A DNA stretch of 64,000 nucleotides from Macrocystis pyrifera (GCA_031763025.1 JASSKH010000014.1:7262633-7326632), one strand, 5' to 3'; shown: positions 10,441 to 22,955, counted from the stretch's first letter. The notes: generated by a model from the sequence alone, not told the origin. Translations and numbers: made by a program.

Positions 10441-10640
10441 GTATTTTTTTTTACGCAGAACACACTCGGAACTCATGAAAATAAGTATGAAGATGGCACG
10501 AAACGTTCGTCTTCCCCGAACTTCGACACGTACGAGTTGCATAATTCTTGCTTAATTTTAACGTAGTTTTGGTTAGATTTTCAGTGAAGAGCATGTGCAA
10601 GCAAGCTGGTTCCAGCGATAGCCGCGGCTTGACAGCTTCA

Positions 10641-10917
10641 AACTTTTTCACTTTGGTTTTCGAGAGTTGGGAACCGAAATTTGGCATGGTTGTGCGTCAT
10701 GAATGACAAGATGAAAAAATTGGCCACTGGGCTTTTTATTTTTATTTTTTTCTGGTTTTTCTGATACACATACATTTGTCTGTTTTTTCTGATTTTTTCG
10801 GCAATTTTAACCCTCCCTCATTCTCGAAAAAAAAAAGCGAAAAAAGACCAAAAGACCATGACGCACAACCATGCGAATTTTCATTTTCCAACTCTCAAAA
10901 AGCGAAGGGCAAAAGTT
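10641..10917. repeat. Hairpin: 61-bp inverted repeat, 155-bp loop
   Basis: The arms 10641-10701 and 10857-10917 are imperfect inverse complements. The inner 18 bases are exact (GCATGGTTGTGCGTCATG and its complement at 10857-10874). The loop is T-rich then A-rich. This is the form of a small MITE or a transcribed hairpin. No TSD was recognised. Confidence 0.7.
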
Positions 10918-10922
10918 ATTCC

Positions 10923-11643
10923 CGTGAAGAATATATTATCCCTATCATAGAGGGTTGTTGAAAGGCTTGAAAAGCTCAATACAACAATTATTATTAGTCT
11001 ATTATAGTACTTCGGCAGGCGCTAAATACAACAGAATCTGATAGAGTAGCAATAGATAGGGACGTATATACATACATACCCGTTTGCGAATCTTCTACGG
11101 TTAAGCGTAGCGTTTTGGGAACATACCCACCCGTATGGGAATCTTGTATGGTCACACGCACGTAGTGCTTTGGGTATCTTCTTCATGGGAACACTGCATA
11201 CCAGGCTAGCTACTAATAGTTTTGGTCGACGTCTGGGCTGAGTTGTGTCACTAGTGAAGCCCACTATCTATCGCTCACTCGAGTTCTCCCCCTTTCTCTC
11301 AACTCACTAGAGGAGCATTAACAAGAAGTTCGTGAACTACAAGCAGCGTGCTCTACCCAGCACCGACATCCCTGTGCCCCTTACCAGCTTATATCTCTGC
11401 AGCCCTCCTCCCATTTGACGTCGTCCAGGTCACGGGTGGGTTCGTTTCTGCTTGCGCGTGCATTCATTCCTAAGAAAAAAAAACGCACACACACACACAC
11501 ACACATCTCGCTGGTTCCCCAGGTAATGAAACGAAGCGGGTAAGTCAGAGTACAGACAGACAGACGTAGACGGTTCCGACGACCCAAAGATTCTGCCGTT
11601 CAGAGGGGGGGAGAGTGTCATAAGGATTAATTAATGTTTTTTT
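10923..11643. other. Intergenic, no gene seen
   Basis: No supported frame or repeat copy. A short (CA)n run lies at about 11484-11505, and poly-G with purine-rich sequence precedes the MITE at 11644. Confidence 0.4.
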
Positions 11644-12487
11644 GCCAAAATAAGGTATACCTGGCCACTTTCGTGCCAAAAAACGTTACATACTAAAATC
11701 AAGTACAAAACACACACCAGGAGCCCTGCTATTGGCCAAGCTGACATCGCAACTGATTTTGGCACGAAAAGGTCAAGGTACACCTGATTTTTTCTACTCT
11801 GTCTAGCTTTCAACTGATTTTGGCCAACTTTGAACCAATCAGAGAGGCCATACGTACACTGTGTTTTCTCTCCGTATGCGTCTGCCCTCCCTCGGTTGAA
11901 ATTCTTCTGTATTGACGTATAAAACTCTGTACTCGTACGTCGTACATAAAAGTACGTATTTACATGCATACATGCGTACGCTGGTTTCACTTTTTTTCCT
12001 TTGGGGTGTGCGATGTGCTTCATATTGTTGCCGTGTGTACTCTGTTGTTTTCTAAGTTCACAACAGTCTTTAAGCACCATGGACACTCGGCGTTTCGTCT
12101 GCACCACCTCGCGTCGAGGTGGTCTCAGGTTTGGTACGGCAAGAAAAGGAAGGCGGTTCCGCGAGGACGGTCTGGAAGCTTTTAAGCTGTCAACGGGGGG
12201 GGGGGCGCCAGAGTAAATACTCTTGGCCCTCCTGCCGTGGCGAAACAAACGAAGCATATTAATAGTGACTCTTTGCAGATCCAAGTGGAGCTCGTGGTAC
12301 CTACACCCTGAAGAAAACAAAACAATTCAGATTTTGGAGGCCATGTGGCACGCTTAATGCTTTAGGCGCGTTCTTTTTTTACCGGATTGTCATGGACATC
12401 ACACCGCTCGTGGCGCGCGTTTTTTACTTTTGGTTTTAACATGTACCTGAGTTTGGCTCAAACGGATCAGGTATACCTGATTTTGGC
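11644..12487 (-). mobile_element. MITE-like element, copy B, full length (844 bp)
   Basis: This is one of two apparently complete copies. The left end is GCCAAAATAAGGTATACCTG. The right end is CAGGTATACCTGATTTTGGC, which is the inverse complement of the family consensus GCCAAAATCAGGTATACCTG, so it has imperfect terminal inverted repeats of at least 20 bp. Further in, left GGCCACTTTCGTGCC pairs poorly with right GGCTCAAACGG, so symmetry ends there. No transposase is present. Orientation is inverse relative to copies A, C and D. The right end abuts the 121-bp satellite. Confidence 0.8.
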
Positions 12488-12502
12488 ATTTTCCTACTAC
12501 AC

Positions 12503-15500
12503 TACGTTCGTGTTTCGTGTTCCGTTCATCCGGGGAAGCGTGTGCCACAAGTTGGACCGTGTGCTATTGCAGTGCGTACGTCTGTTTCAGCGAAGCAAGT
12601 GTCACTCTTTGGCTCCCCGTCCGGGTTTTGTGTGCCGTTCGTCCGGGAATCTGGGCAAGCGTGTGCCACAAGTTGGACCGTGTGCTATTGCAGCGAGTAC
12701 GTCTGTTTCAGCAAAACAGGTGTCACTCTTTGGATCTCCGTCCGTGTTTCAAGTGCCGTTTAATCGGGAATCCGGGGACGCGTGTGCCACATGTTGGACC
12801 ATGTGCTTTTGAAGTGCGTACGTCTGCTTCAGCGGAGCAGGTGTCACTATTTTGCTCCCCGTCCGTGTTTCGTGTGCAGGTTATCCGTGAAGCATGTATC
12901 GTGCTTTTGCAGTGCGTACGTCTGTTTCAGCGAAGCAGGTGTCACTCTTTGGCTCACCGTCCGTGTTTCGGGTGCCGATCATCCGGGAATCCGGAAAAGC
13001 GTGTGCCACAAGTTTGACCGTGTGCGTTTACAGTGCGTAGGTCTGTTTCAGGGAAGCAGGTGTCACTCTTTGGTTCCCCGTCCGTGCTTTGTGTGCCGTT
13101 CATCCGGGAATCCGGTGAAGCGTGTGCCACAAGTTGGACCGCGTGCTATTACAATGCGTGCGTCTGTTTCAACGGAGCGGGTGTCACTCTTTGGCTCCTC
13201 GTCCGTGTTCCGGTTGCAGCTTATCGGGGAAGCATGCCTCCTTTGCTATTGCAGTGCGTACGTCTGATTCAGCGAAGCAGGTGTCACTCTTTGGCTCCCC
13301 GTCCGTCTTTAATGTTCGTTTTTCCTGGGAAGCGTGTGCCACAAGTTGGACCGTCTGCTATTGCAGCGCGTAGGTCTGATTCAGCGAAGCAGGTGTCACT
13401 CTTTTACTCCCCGCCCGTGTTTCGTGTGCCCTAATCCGGGGAAGCGTGTGCCACATGTTGTACCGTGTGCTTATGCAATGCTAACGTCTGATTCAGCGAA
13501 GCAGGTGTCACTCTTTTGCTCGCCGTCCGTGTTTTGTGTGCAGTTTATCCGGGAAGCATGCGTCCTTTGCTATTGCAGTGTGTACGTCTGTTTCAGCGAA
13601 GCAGGTATCAATCGTTGGCTTCCCGTCCGTGTTTCGTGTGACGCTCATCCGGAATCCAGTGGGAGCGGGTGCCACGTGTTTGACGCCGTGCTCTTGCAGT
13701 GCGTACGTCTGTTTCAGCGAAGCAGTTGTCACTCTTTGGCTCCCCGTCCGTGGTTCGTGGTTCGTTCATCCGGGCAAGCGTGTGCCACAGGTTGGACCGT
13801 GTGCGTTTGCAGTGCGAACGTCTGTTTCAGCGAAGCAGGTGTCAATCTTTGGCTCCCCGTCCTTGTTTCGTGTGGCGTTCATCCGGGGAAGCGCGTGCCA
13901 CAAGGTGGACCGTGTGCATTTGCAGTGCGTACGTCTGTTTAGCGAAGCAGGTGTCACTCGTTTGCTCCCCGTCCGTGTTTCGTGTGCAGGTTTCCCGGGA
14001 AGCGTGAGTCGTGTGCTATTGCAGTGCGTACGTCTGTTTCGGCGAAGCAGGTGTCACTCTTTTGCTCCCCGTCCGTGTTTCGTGTGCAGTTTATCTGGAA
14101 AGCATGTATCGTGTGCTATGACAGTGCGCACGTCTGTTTCAGCGAAGCAGGTGTCACTCGTTGGTTCCCCGTCCGTGCTATGTGTGCCGTTCATCCGGGA
14201 ATCCGGGGAAGCGTGTGCCACAAGCTGTATTACAGCGCGTACGTCTGTTTCAGCGGAACGGGTGTCACTCTTTGGCTCCCCGTCCGTGTTTCTGGTGCAG
14301 TTTATCCGGGAAGCATGCCTCCTTTGCTATTGCAGTGCGTACGTCTGTTTCAGCGAAGCAAAAATCACTCGTTGGCTTCCCGTTCGTGTTTCGTGTTCCG
14401 TTCATCCGGGGAAGCGTGTGCCAAAAGTTGGACCGTGTGCTATTGCAGCGCGTACGTCTGATTCAGCGAAGCAGGTGTCACTCTTTGCCTCCCCGTCCGT
14501 ACTTCCCGTTCCGTTGATCCGGGAATCCGGGGAGGCTTGTGCCACAATTTGGACCGTGTTGTATTTCAGCGCGTACGTCTGTTTCAGCGGAGCGGGTGTC
14601 ACTCTTTGGCTCCCCGTCCGTGGATCGTGCTCCGTTCATCCGGGGAAGCGTGTGCCACAAGGTGGACCGTGTGCTATTGCAGGGCGTACGTCTGTTTCAG
14701 CGAAGGAGGTGTCACTCTTTTGCTCCGCGTACGTGTTTTGTGTGCCGTTCACCCGGAAAACTGGGCAAGCGTGTGCCACAAGTTGGACCGTGTGCTATTG
14801 CAGCGCGTACGTCTGTTTCAACAAAACAGGTGTCACTCGTTGGCTCTCCGTCCGTGTTTCGGGTGCCGTTCATTCGGGAATCCGGGGAAGCGTGCGCAAC
14901 AAGTTGTTCCGTGTGCTTTTGCAGTGCGTACGTCTGTTTCAGCGAAGCAGGTGTCACTCTTTGGCTCCCCGTCCATGTTTTGTATGCCGTTCATCGGGGA
15001 ATCCGGGGAAGCGTGCGGTACAAGTTGGACCGTGTGCTATTGCCGCTCGTACGTCTGTTTCAGTAAAGCTGGTTTCACTCTTTGGCTCTCCGTCTGTGTT
15101 TGGGGTGCTGTTCATCCGGGAATTCGGAGAAGCGTGTGCCACAAGTTGAGGACCGTGTGCTTTTGCAGTGCGTACGTCTGTTGCAGCGAAGCAGGTGTCA
15201 CTCTTTGACTCCCCGTCCGTTTTTCGTGTGACGCTCATCCGGGGAAGCGTGTACCACAAGTTGGACCGTTTGCTTTTGCAGTGCGTACGTCTGTTTCAGC
15301 GAAGCAGGTGTCACTCTTTGGTTCCCCGTCCGTGTTTTGTGTGCTGTTCATCCGGAAATCCGGGCAAGCGCGTGCCGCATGTTGGACCGTAGTGCGCGCT
15401 TCTGTTTCAGCGAAGCAGGTGTCACTCTTTGGTTCCCCGTCCTTGATTCGTGTGCTGCCCATCCGGGGAAGCGCGTGCCACAAGTTGGACCGTGTGCTGT

Positions 15501-16000
15501 TGCGGTGCGTACGTCTGTTTCAGCGAAGCAGGTGTCACTCTTTTGCTCCCCGTCCGTGTTTCGTGTGCAGTTTTTCCGGGAAGCATGTGTCGTGTGCTAT
15601 TGCAGTGCGTACGTCTGTTTCAGCGAAGCAGGTGTCACTCTTTGGCTCACCGTCCGTGTTTCGGGTGCCGTTCTTCCGGGAATCCGGCGAAGCGTGTGCC
15701 ACAAGTTGGACCGTGTGCTATTGCAGTGCGTACGTCTGTTTCAGCGAGGGAGGTGTCACTCTTTGGCTCCCCGTACGTGTTTCGTGTGCTGTTCATCCGG
15801 GAAGCATGTGTCGTGTGCTTTTGCAGTGCGTACGTCTGTTTGGGTGCAGCAGGTGTCGCTCTTTAGCTCCCCGTCCGTGTTTCGTGTGCCGCTCATCCGG
15901 AGAATCATGTGTCACAAGTTGGACAGTGTGCTGATGCAGCATTTGCATCTGCTCCAGCGCCACGCGTTCATGTTTCGTGTGCGTTTGTCGTGTTTCTGGG
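12503..16000 (+). repeat. 121-bp satellite, about 31 units
   Basis: The unit starts are 12540, 12661 and 12782, a period of exactly 121. Shorter variants of about 95-110 bp lack part of the GGAATCCGGGGAAGCG segment, giving a mean near 116. The most conserved core is ACGTCTGTTTCAGCGAAGC. Since 121 leaves remainder 1 on division by 3, each frame cycles through all phases, and long stop-free stretches arise (for example 13536-15149, 537 codons without an ATG at its start). I do not treat these as genes. Related units reappear at 33629-33939, and degenerate ones continue in both copies of the segmental duplication. Confidence 0.9.
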
Positions 16001-16397
16001 GAAGCGTGTGCCACAAGTTGGACCGTGTGCTATGGTAGTGCGTACGTCTGTTTCAGCGAAGCAGGTGTCGCAACTCTTTGGCTCCCCCGTCCGTGTTTCG
16101 TGTGCCGTTCATCCGGGAAAGCATGCACGTTTCGTTAGCTGTTCATCCAGGGGAAGCTTTGCGCGATATGTTTGGTGACCTCCGCCGGCACACCGCGTAT
16201 CGCCGCCAAAGCGAATTGCGTCGGTTCTCGTTTCTTCGTCTGCGTAGCGCCCGTCCACAGGGGGGACGGTGTGCTGTCGCAGCGTGTGCGCCTGCTTCAG
16301 CGATGCAGGCGTCGCGGCTTGTTGGCGCCCTCGTCCGTGTTTCGTGTAGCGTTCATTCGCGGAAGATTTTGCTACAGATTGGACCGTGTCCTGTTGC

Positions 16398-16898
16398 TGT
16401 GATATGGGTGGAGTATTCATGGGCAATATATATAGATAATACGTTGCAGTCTTGTAGTCTCACGAATACGAGAATAATCCAAAGAATGGATTAACCTGGC
16501 AGATATTCCCTTAGTCGAGAGTAACGTTCTTTTAGGAATGTTCCCTAGGGCGGATAGCCCGTTAGACGAGAGTAATGTTCCTTGACGCAGATAGGACTAC
16601 GAAGTGAGAAGTTCTTATATTAGCAGACGAACGATCGGTAGCCATAGGAAAGTTCTGTAGGAGTACATCAGATAAGAGGAATTTAGGAGAGCTTGTGGCA
16701 TGGGGTGGGACGAGTATATCTGGGCGTCGAGTTCCGCCCCCCTACCTCTCACTTCTGTACCAGAGCACCTCCTCAGCTCTTGCCATCAATAAGAAGATCT
16801 AAATCAGAAGAAGCGAAGCACTGCTTTCCAGCTGCCAGAACCACCTGCGTCCCTTACCACTACCCTTACCACTACCCTAGAGCGGTCTCCGCATCACA
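16398..16898 (+). mobile_element. Solo LTR, copy 1 (501 bp)
   Basis: It begins TGTGATATGG and ends CGCATCACA. TGTGAT/ATCACA are perfect 6-bp terminal inverted repeats of the TG...CA class. TTGC directly flanks both sides as a 4-bp target duplication. The duplicated locus has the unoccupied site with a single TTGC at 34415-34418. A sequence-related element lies at 25636-26100. No internal retroelement domain adjoins, so it is a solo LTR. Copia or Gypsy affiliation cannot be decided. Confidence 0.9.
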
Positions 16899-17791
16899 TT
16901 GCAGTGTGTGGGTGTGCTTCAGCGCTGCTTTTTAGATATTTGCAGATGTCGCCACTCGTCGGCTTCCTCGTGCATGTTTTGTTTGCCGTTCGTCCGGGGA
17001 AGTATGTGTTACAAGTTGGACTGTGTGCCGTTGCAGTGTGTGCATCTGGTTCAGCGCCGCGCAGGCGTCGCTAATCGTCGACTTCCTCGCGCATGTCCGT
17101 GTGCCGTTCATCTTGGGGGGTTCTTCGCAACGCGTTTCGTGGTGTCCGTGGGTACACCGCGTATCTCGGCCGTCGCGGATTTCATGGGTACCTGTTTCTT
17201 CGTATGTGTAACAGCCGCCTAGAGGGGGGGACGGTGTGCCGTTGAAGTGTGTGCGTCTGCTTCAGCGAAGCATGTGTCGCATCTTGGTGTTTCCTCGTCC
17301 ACAGGGGGAGGCAGTGTCCTGTCGCAGTGTGTGCATCTGCTTCAGCGAAGCAAGTGTCACAAGTTGTTGATTTCGTCGCCCTTGTTTCGTGTGTCGTTCA
17401 CGTGGGGAAGTATGAGCCACACGTTGGTTTGTGTGCTGTTGCAGTGCGTGTGCGCAGCACCCGTTCATAGGCGAGGAAGGTGTGTTTTTTTTTTTCAGTC
17501 AGTCAGTGATTTTCTGTCCTGATTCGCGAGTATTCTTGGGCTATTTATTTCCCAGGTGGTGTTTCTTTTTTTTTTTCCACCTGGTTACTTTTTCCCCTTG
17601 TGTTCTGCGAGTTGGGCTGTTTATCCCGTCCGTGTGCGACGGACTGATGTTGACCTCAATCGCGAAACCGTTCAACTTGCAGCGCAGTGCAGCCCGCGTT
17701 GAGGTGTGGTTTCGTGAGTTGAAAGGTGACCTGCTTAGGAAAGGAACAGTTTCTACGTGTGTTCGGGTGTGGGTTCATTGCGCCGGTGGCG

Positions 17792-18794
17792 ATGCCACCT
17801 TCGCACGTTAGTGTGTATGTCTTGTTGCTACCTTTGTTTTTCCTCGCCGGACCCCTCGTTACGTGCTGCGTCTGCAGCGAGCGGCGGATGATCCATGTGG
17901 ACTCCGCTTCAACGGCCGAAAACCCAGCGACGAGTGGTTGCATTGGCGGGAGTGTGCGCACGGAGGAGTACCTCGGCACTCGGCACTCCCTGAGGATTGG
18001 AGGCGCAACGAACTCGTCGAAAGGGGGAGCTGTACCAGAGGGGTTGCTATTGATAATTATCCTTGCATGTGGCAGAGGCAAGCACTTCAATCGATGTTAA
18101 CCGACTGGTAAAGCATGAGCTTCGAGCTCGAAAGAGCTGATGATGAAAGCGATGGCACTCCAAGGCCTTGTCGTTGATTATTGCGGTCTCGCAGAGGAGA
18201 CAGGTGGGGAGAGAAGGAGAGTGAACAAGTGGGCGTGCAAACGCTCCTCTTGGCTGTTTCCGATCTTGACGATCTTCAACAGATACATAACAGATACATA
18301 TACCTCCTACGATGACGTCCGTCAGGTGATGACACACCCGAATCCGATTACGGCCTATGACAACGTTCGTCAGGTGATGACACACCCGTACCCGATTACG
18401 GTCTATGACAACGTTCGTCAGGTGGTGACACACTCAAAATCGATCTATTATGGATCCCTTGTACTGTATACTACCAGATATTCCGTGGTATCCAGTGACG
18501 ACAAAATGATAGCTACTGTCAAGTAACATCTCCAATAGACTAGCTATGTCCCGACAGCGAACCGATAGGCTACTGACTACTGTTATTGTTGTTGTGTAGC
18601 AACTGACTACTGCCAACGCTGCTGTTGGGTAACAACGTAGCTATCTTTAATAGTTGCAGCCCGGCGGTCGATGGACGTGTTTCGCCACGGGGCAGGACAC
18701 CGTCTGGATAGCAAACGGAATGGCCCAGGAGGGTCGTGACAATGGGATCCCGCCGGACCTGGGTGGGCGCGGGTTGATCCACCTAATGATTTAG
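17792..18794 (+). pseudogene. Signal-peptide ORF, copy 1, split by a 605-bp insertion
   Basis: It is collinear with the intact 130-codon frame at 35306-35698: 256 nt precede the insertion junction and 137 nt follow it, exactly as in copy 2. The insertion 18048-18652 lies after codon 85. Substitutions against copy 2 include Arg/Ser near residue 7, Leu/Ile near 32, Thr/Asn near 42 and Pro/Leu near 65. Without splicing of the insertion the protein would be truncated. Whether either copy is expressed is unknown. Confidence 0.4.
18048..18652 (+). mobile_element. 605-bp insertion with 5-bp target duplication
   Basis: GTTGC flanks both ends (18043-18047 and 18653-18657), and copy 2 of the duplication has a single GTTGC at 35557-35561. 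The insert begins TATTGATAATTATCC and ends CTATCTTTAATA, so only TATT/AATA are inverted. Inside are three 48-bp tandem units (about 18308-18435) containing 'CGTTCGTCAGGTGATGACAC'. The 5-bp duplication and the TTG-rich right part suit a solo LTR of another family, but the ends are not TG...CA. No coding domain is seen. Confidence 0.75.
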
Positions 18795-19389
18795 ACAGGC
18801 AGACGTGGCCAAATGTATATTCCGGTCATGCAGCGTGTCCGTGTGTGCCAAGTGAAAAGAGTATGGAGGAGTTGGGTTATCATGCGCGTTCCCCATACGA
18901 TATAGCAACAAGGGGGGGGAGGGCGCTAGCATGGGTTCGTTAATCGGGTCAATCCCATTTGTTGGAGGCTGGCGTCGAGGGTTAGACATTGCCAGTTGGG
19001 ATGGAAGTTGACTCGAGTTTACGGATGCTATTAGTAGGGTGGGGTTGCTGTTGGAGCAGCCTGAGGGGCTTGCCCTTCTCTCCGCCCCCCTTGTCTCCGA
19101 GCGGGGGGGGTGCGCAATAATATGATACAGCTTCGAAAGCAAAGTGCAAAGCATAGTATTATCGAGACACGAGTAAATGCGAGTTTTACACGTACGGAAG
19201 AAGTTTGGGCAACCAATCAGATCAACGCGGGTTAATAAGTGTACGTAACAATTGGACAGGCTTGAGACACACCTCGCCTAGTTCGTATAGTCACTGACCA
19301 GCGAGCTAAACACGTTGTCAAATAGGGTCAGAGCTGCAAGAAGAGTAAAGGTGTGACACAGATTAGTTTGAGTTCCCACCCACCCGCCC

Positions 19390-20829
<1,440 letters not shown>

Positions 20830-21779
20830 ATTATTAATAATATTATATTATTATTTGAATCTTCATTCTTCATACCTCCACGCGCAATATCTGACACAGC
20901 CACCAGCTCGCCACCACACGTGCTGCTGCACTGCTGCTGTTGTTGTTGTTGTGGTTGTGGTGTTGTTGTTTTTTCTTCATATTTGAACCGTTCTTTCTAC
21001 CCGTCGACATCCAGCACAACCAGTGTCCTTGCCGATTCTTCAATCCTAGAGAGATACAAGTTCTGAGGTCACAAAGCTACGCCACAGAGATACTACGTTG
21101 CCACGTATGTATGCAATGCAATGCAATCATGTCATCATACTGCGTACGACAGACGCGACATGCACACTCCATGACCTAAACGAAACAAAGACAGAAAAAA
21201 ACAAAAAAAAAGAAGACAATTCGAAAGAGAAAAGAAACAATATATATATACCAGGTATATAACAACAAACCATCGTGCCCCCCCTGCAGGGGATCTGGCA
21301 GACACTTGAAAAGAACGACTGCACACACAAACAAACACAGACCACTTATCTCACGTCTACGTTGCATCAGATTATTGGGGGTGTGGCCGGTACGGCCGCC
21401 ATGAATACCTATCTCACCGGGCGGGGTCGACCGACCAGCAGCGGCACTTAGTCCAGCATCACCACCACCACCTCCACCTCCACAACCACCAACAACACAG
21501 CGCAACAGCACAACCATCAGAACAGCCACCAACCGGCGCCGCAACTGTTAGTTCTCGGGGCAGGGGCTGGGAAGGAGTTAAAATAAGATAGTTGTCGCCC
21601 GTGTGGCAACACTTATCGGAGTTTGAGCCGCCTGTCGGAAAAAAACGTCCAGTCCACGGTGGTCATAGAGCTACCTGCTTCGGGACGGCTCCCTGCGCGC
21701 AACCAGCAGTGCAGTGGGGGAAACTTTTCACGTACAACCCCGCTGACCTTGAAGGGGGAAATAGCAAAAAAAACAATTA
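20830..21779. other. Intergenic with a dispersed repeat copy (20995-21340)
   Basis: No gene is supported. The block 'AGAGAGATACAAG...GCCACAG.GATACTAC' followed by 'GCAATGC...ACGACA' recurs in the same order at 50600-50712 and 51570-51760, where an insertion separates the halves. CAC/ACC-rich sequence lies at 21450-21510. Confidence 0.5.
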
Positions 21780-22080
21780 CAGTCCCGTCTCGCCGAGGAA
21801 AAAAAATATTCACCGTCTCGTCCCGTTAAGGAGAATACATTTATTTACCGTCCCGTCCCCACCGAGGAAACAGTAGTAACCGTCCCGTCCCGCTTTGTGA
21901 AAATCTGCACTGTTGAGTTTTACCGTCCCGTCCCGTCGGGATATCATGCACCCGGTGTCCCGTCCCGTCCCACCTCGCCTACTTTTAGGTCCTCATTTTA
22001 CCGTCCCGTCCTGTCCCGTTTTCATTTTTTTACCCCGCCAAACAAGTTAAAACTGCCCCGTCCCGTTACGTCACGATTCT
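21780..22080. repeat. Irregular CCGTCCCGTCCCG clusters
   Basis: At least seven clusters of CCGTCCCGTCCC or near variants are separated by T/A-rich spacers of about 25-45 bp. The spacing is irregular, so it is not a simple satellite. A similar motif family (ATCCCGTGG, ATCCCGATCCCG) is clustered at 32466-32760. Confidence 0.7.
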
Positions 22081-22094
22081 CCATCACTGCTCAA

Positions 22095-22455
22095 TGCTGT
22101 GATAAGCCCTGGAAATGAGTCCCAGTTCCGTCTGATAAAACACCCGTCCAGCAATGGATCAGACTCCAATGTCTCGATCGATAACTCCTGCCATATAGCA
22201 TCAACGATCCTCAAACTTGGTAGCAAGCACTCTCAAGGTAGAGTGGAGTATACGGTTTTGAAGGTTTGACGTCACCTCGATCCCCGTAAGGCAAGGAATC
22301 GGCGGCGGCGGTAGGTGCTGTGTTTAGTAAGCACAGGTTTTTATGTTTGGGCAGTGATTGGAAATGGCTAATGGATCAATGTCTACCGACGGCACTACTG
22401 TCCTGGGGTTTCCACGCGTTGACGGGAAATTCTGTTTCGCTTTCTGGTTTCCGCC
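22095..22455 (+). repeat. Dispersed repeat, single copy of inverted-repeat arm
   Basis: It is collinear with 9745-10070, with shared blocks 'GATGTCTACCGACGGCACTA' (small change at the start), 'TTTGGGCAGTGAT' and 'TTTCTGGTTTCCG'. Here it is a single direct copy rather than an inverted pair. Confidence 0.65.
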
Positions 22456-22532
22456 TCCGGTAAGAGGCAACATCGAGAAACGCAGCAAGCAGAAGCGGAT
22501 GAGGACGAGGCGCATGCCCCTCGAAGAACGAG

Positions 22533-22772
22533 ATGGATGCTTTGTGGCGATCAAGCAAGGTCCAGTTGACCGGATGGCTCGTCTGGCTGTTCGTACCTGG
22601 ACTCCTGTGCTACCTAAACTTTCTAAATCTTAACGAGTACCCAGCAGTCGAGAACATCTGGGTCGAGAGACTAGTCGGCGCCAAGCTAGATGCCATCATC
22701 CCTAGAGATGCGAAGGTGAGGTTCTCGCGGGGAGGATACCTGCCGGAGTTACGTGCTGCTGCTGTTGTATAG
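22533..22772 (+). CDS. Hypothetical 79-residue protein or exon
   Basis: An ATG-started frame. Residues about 12-31 are hydrophobic with Trp, Leu, Val and Phe, suggesting one membrane segment (V-W-L-F-V-P-G-L-L-C core). They are followed by a mixed, charged segment with normal composition and no low-complexity runs. A good splice donor follows Lys (GCGAAG|GTGAGG at about 22715), so the real product could splice onward instead of reaching the stop. I recognise no family. It lies between a dispersed repeat and a MITE half. Confidence 0.3.
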   Translation: MDALWRSSKVQLTGWLVWLFVPGLLCYLNFLNLNEYPAVENIWVERLVGAKLDAIIPRDAKVRFSRGGYLPELRAAAVV

Positions 22773-22921
22773 TTGGGAGCAGATATTTTACACGCATAAG
22801 GGTTCGTAGGGATATATGGTATTTACCAGGAAAAAATGCTTCCTCGTACGTACTTGCATCAAGAGAGTCTGAAAAAGAAAGCAATAACACGTGGACAGCC
22901 TCCCTAAAATTCCGTGCTATT

Positions 22922-22955
22922 ACGGGGGACCATAATAAATACCAGGTAGGACATA
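22922..22955 (+). repeat. Half of a CGGGGGACCATA mini-element
   Basis: TTACGGGGGACCATAATAAA matches the left end of the 98-bp inverted-repeat element at 43892-43989, without the right end. It is a truncated copy. Confidence 0.5.

Larger units (their letters stand above)
16001..19389 (+). repeat. Segmental duplication, copy 1
   Basis: It is collinear with 33940-36288 after removing two insertions (16398-16898 and 18048-18652) and allowing a deletion of about 90 bp near 16120. Within the shared 393-nt reading frame I count 8 differences and no indels (about 98% identity). Homology ends sharply at 19389, after 'CCCACCCACCCGCCC', where a microsatellite begins instead. Its left part consists of degenerate relatives of the 121-bp satellite (16001-17470). 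Confidence 0.9.

Noticed and set aside
13536-15149. 537-codon open frame as a gene
   Set aside because: It is a by-product of a 121-bp satellite lacking stops in all phases. It starts without an ATG and has no recognisable protein features.
12503-16000. CRISPR-like array
   Set aside because: Units are directly adjacent with no unique spacers, and the surrounding DNA is eukaryotic.
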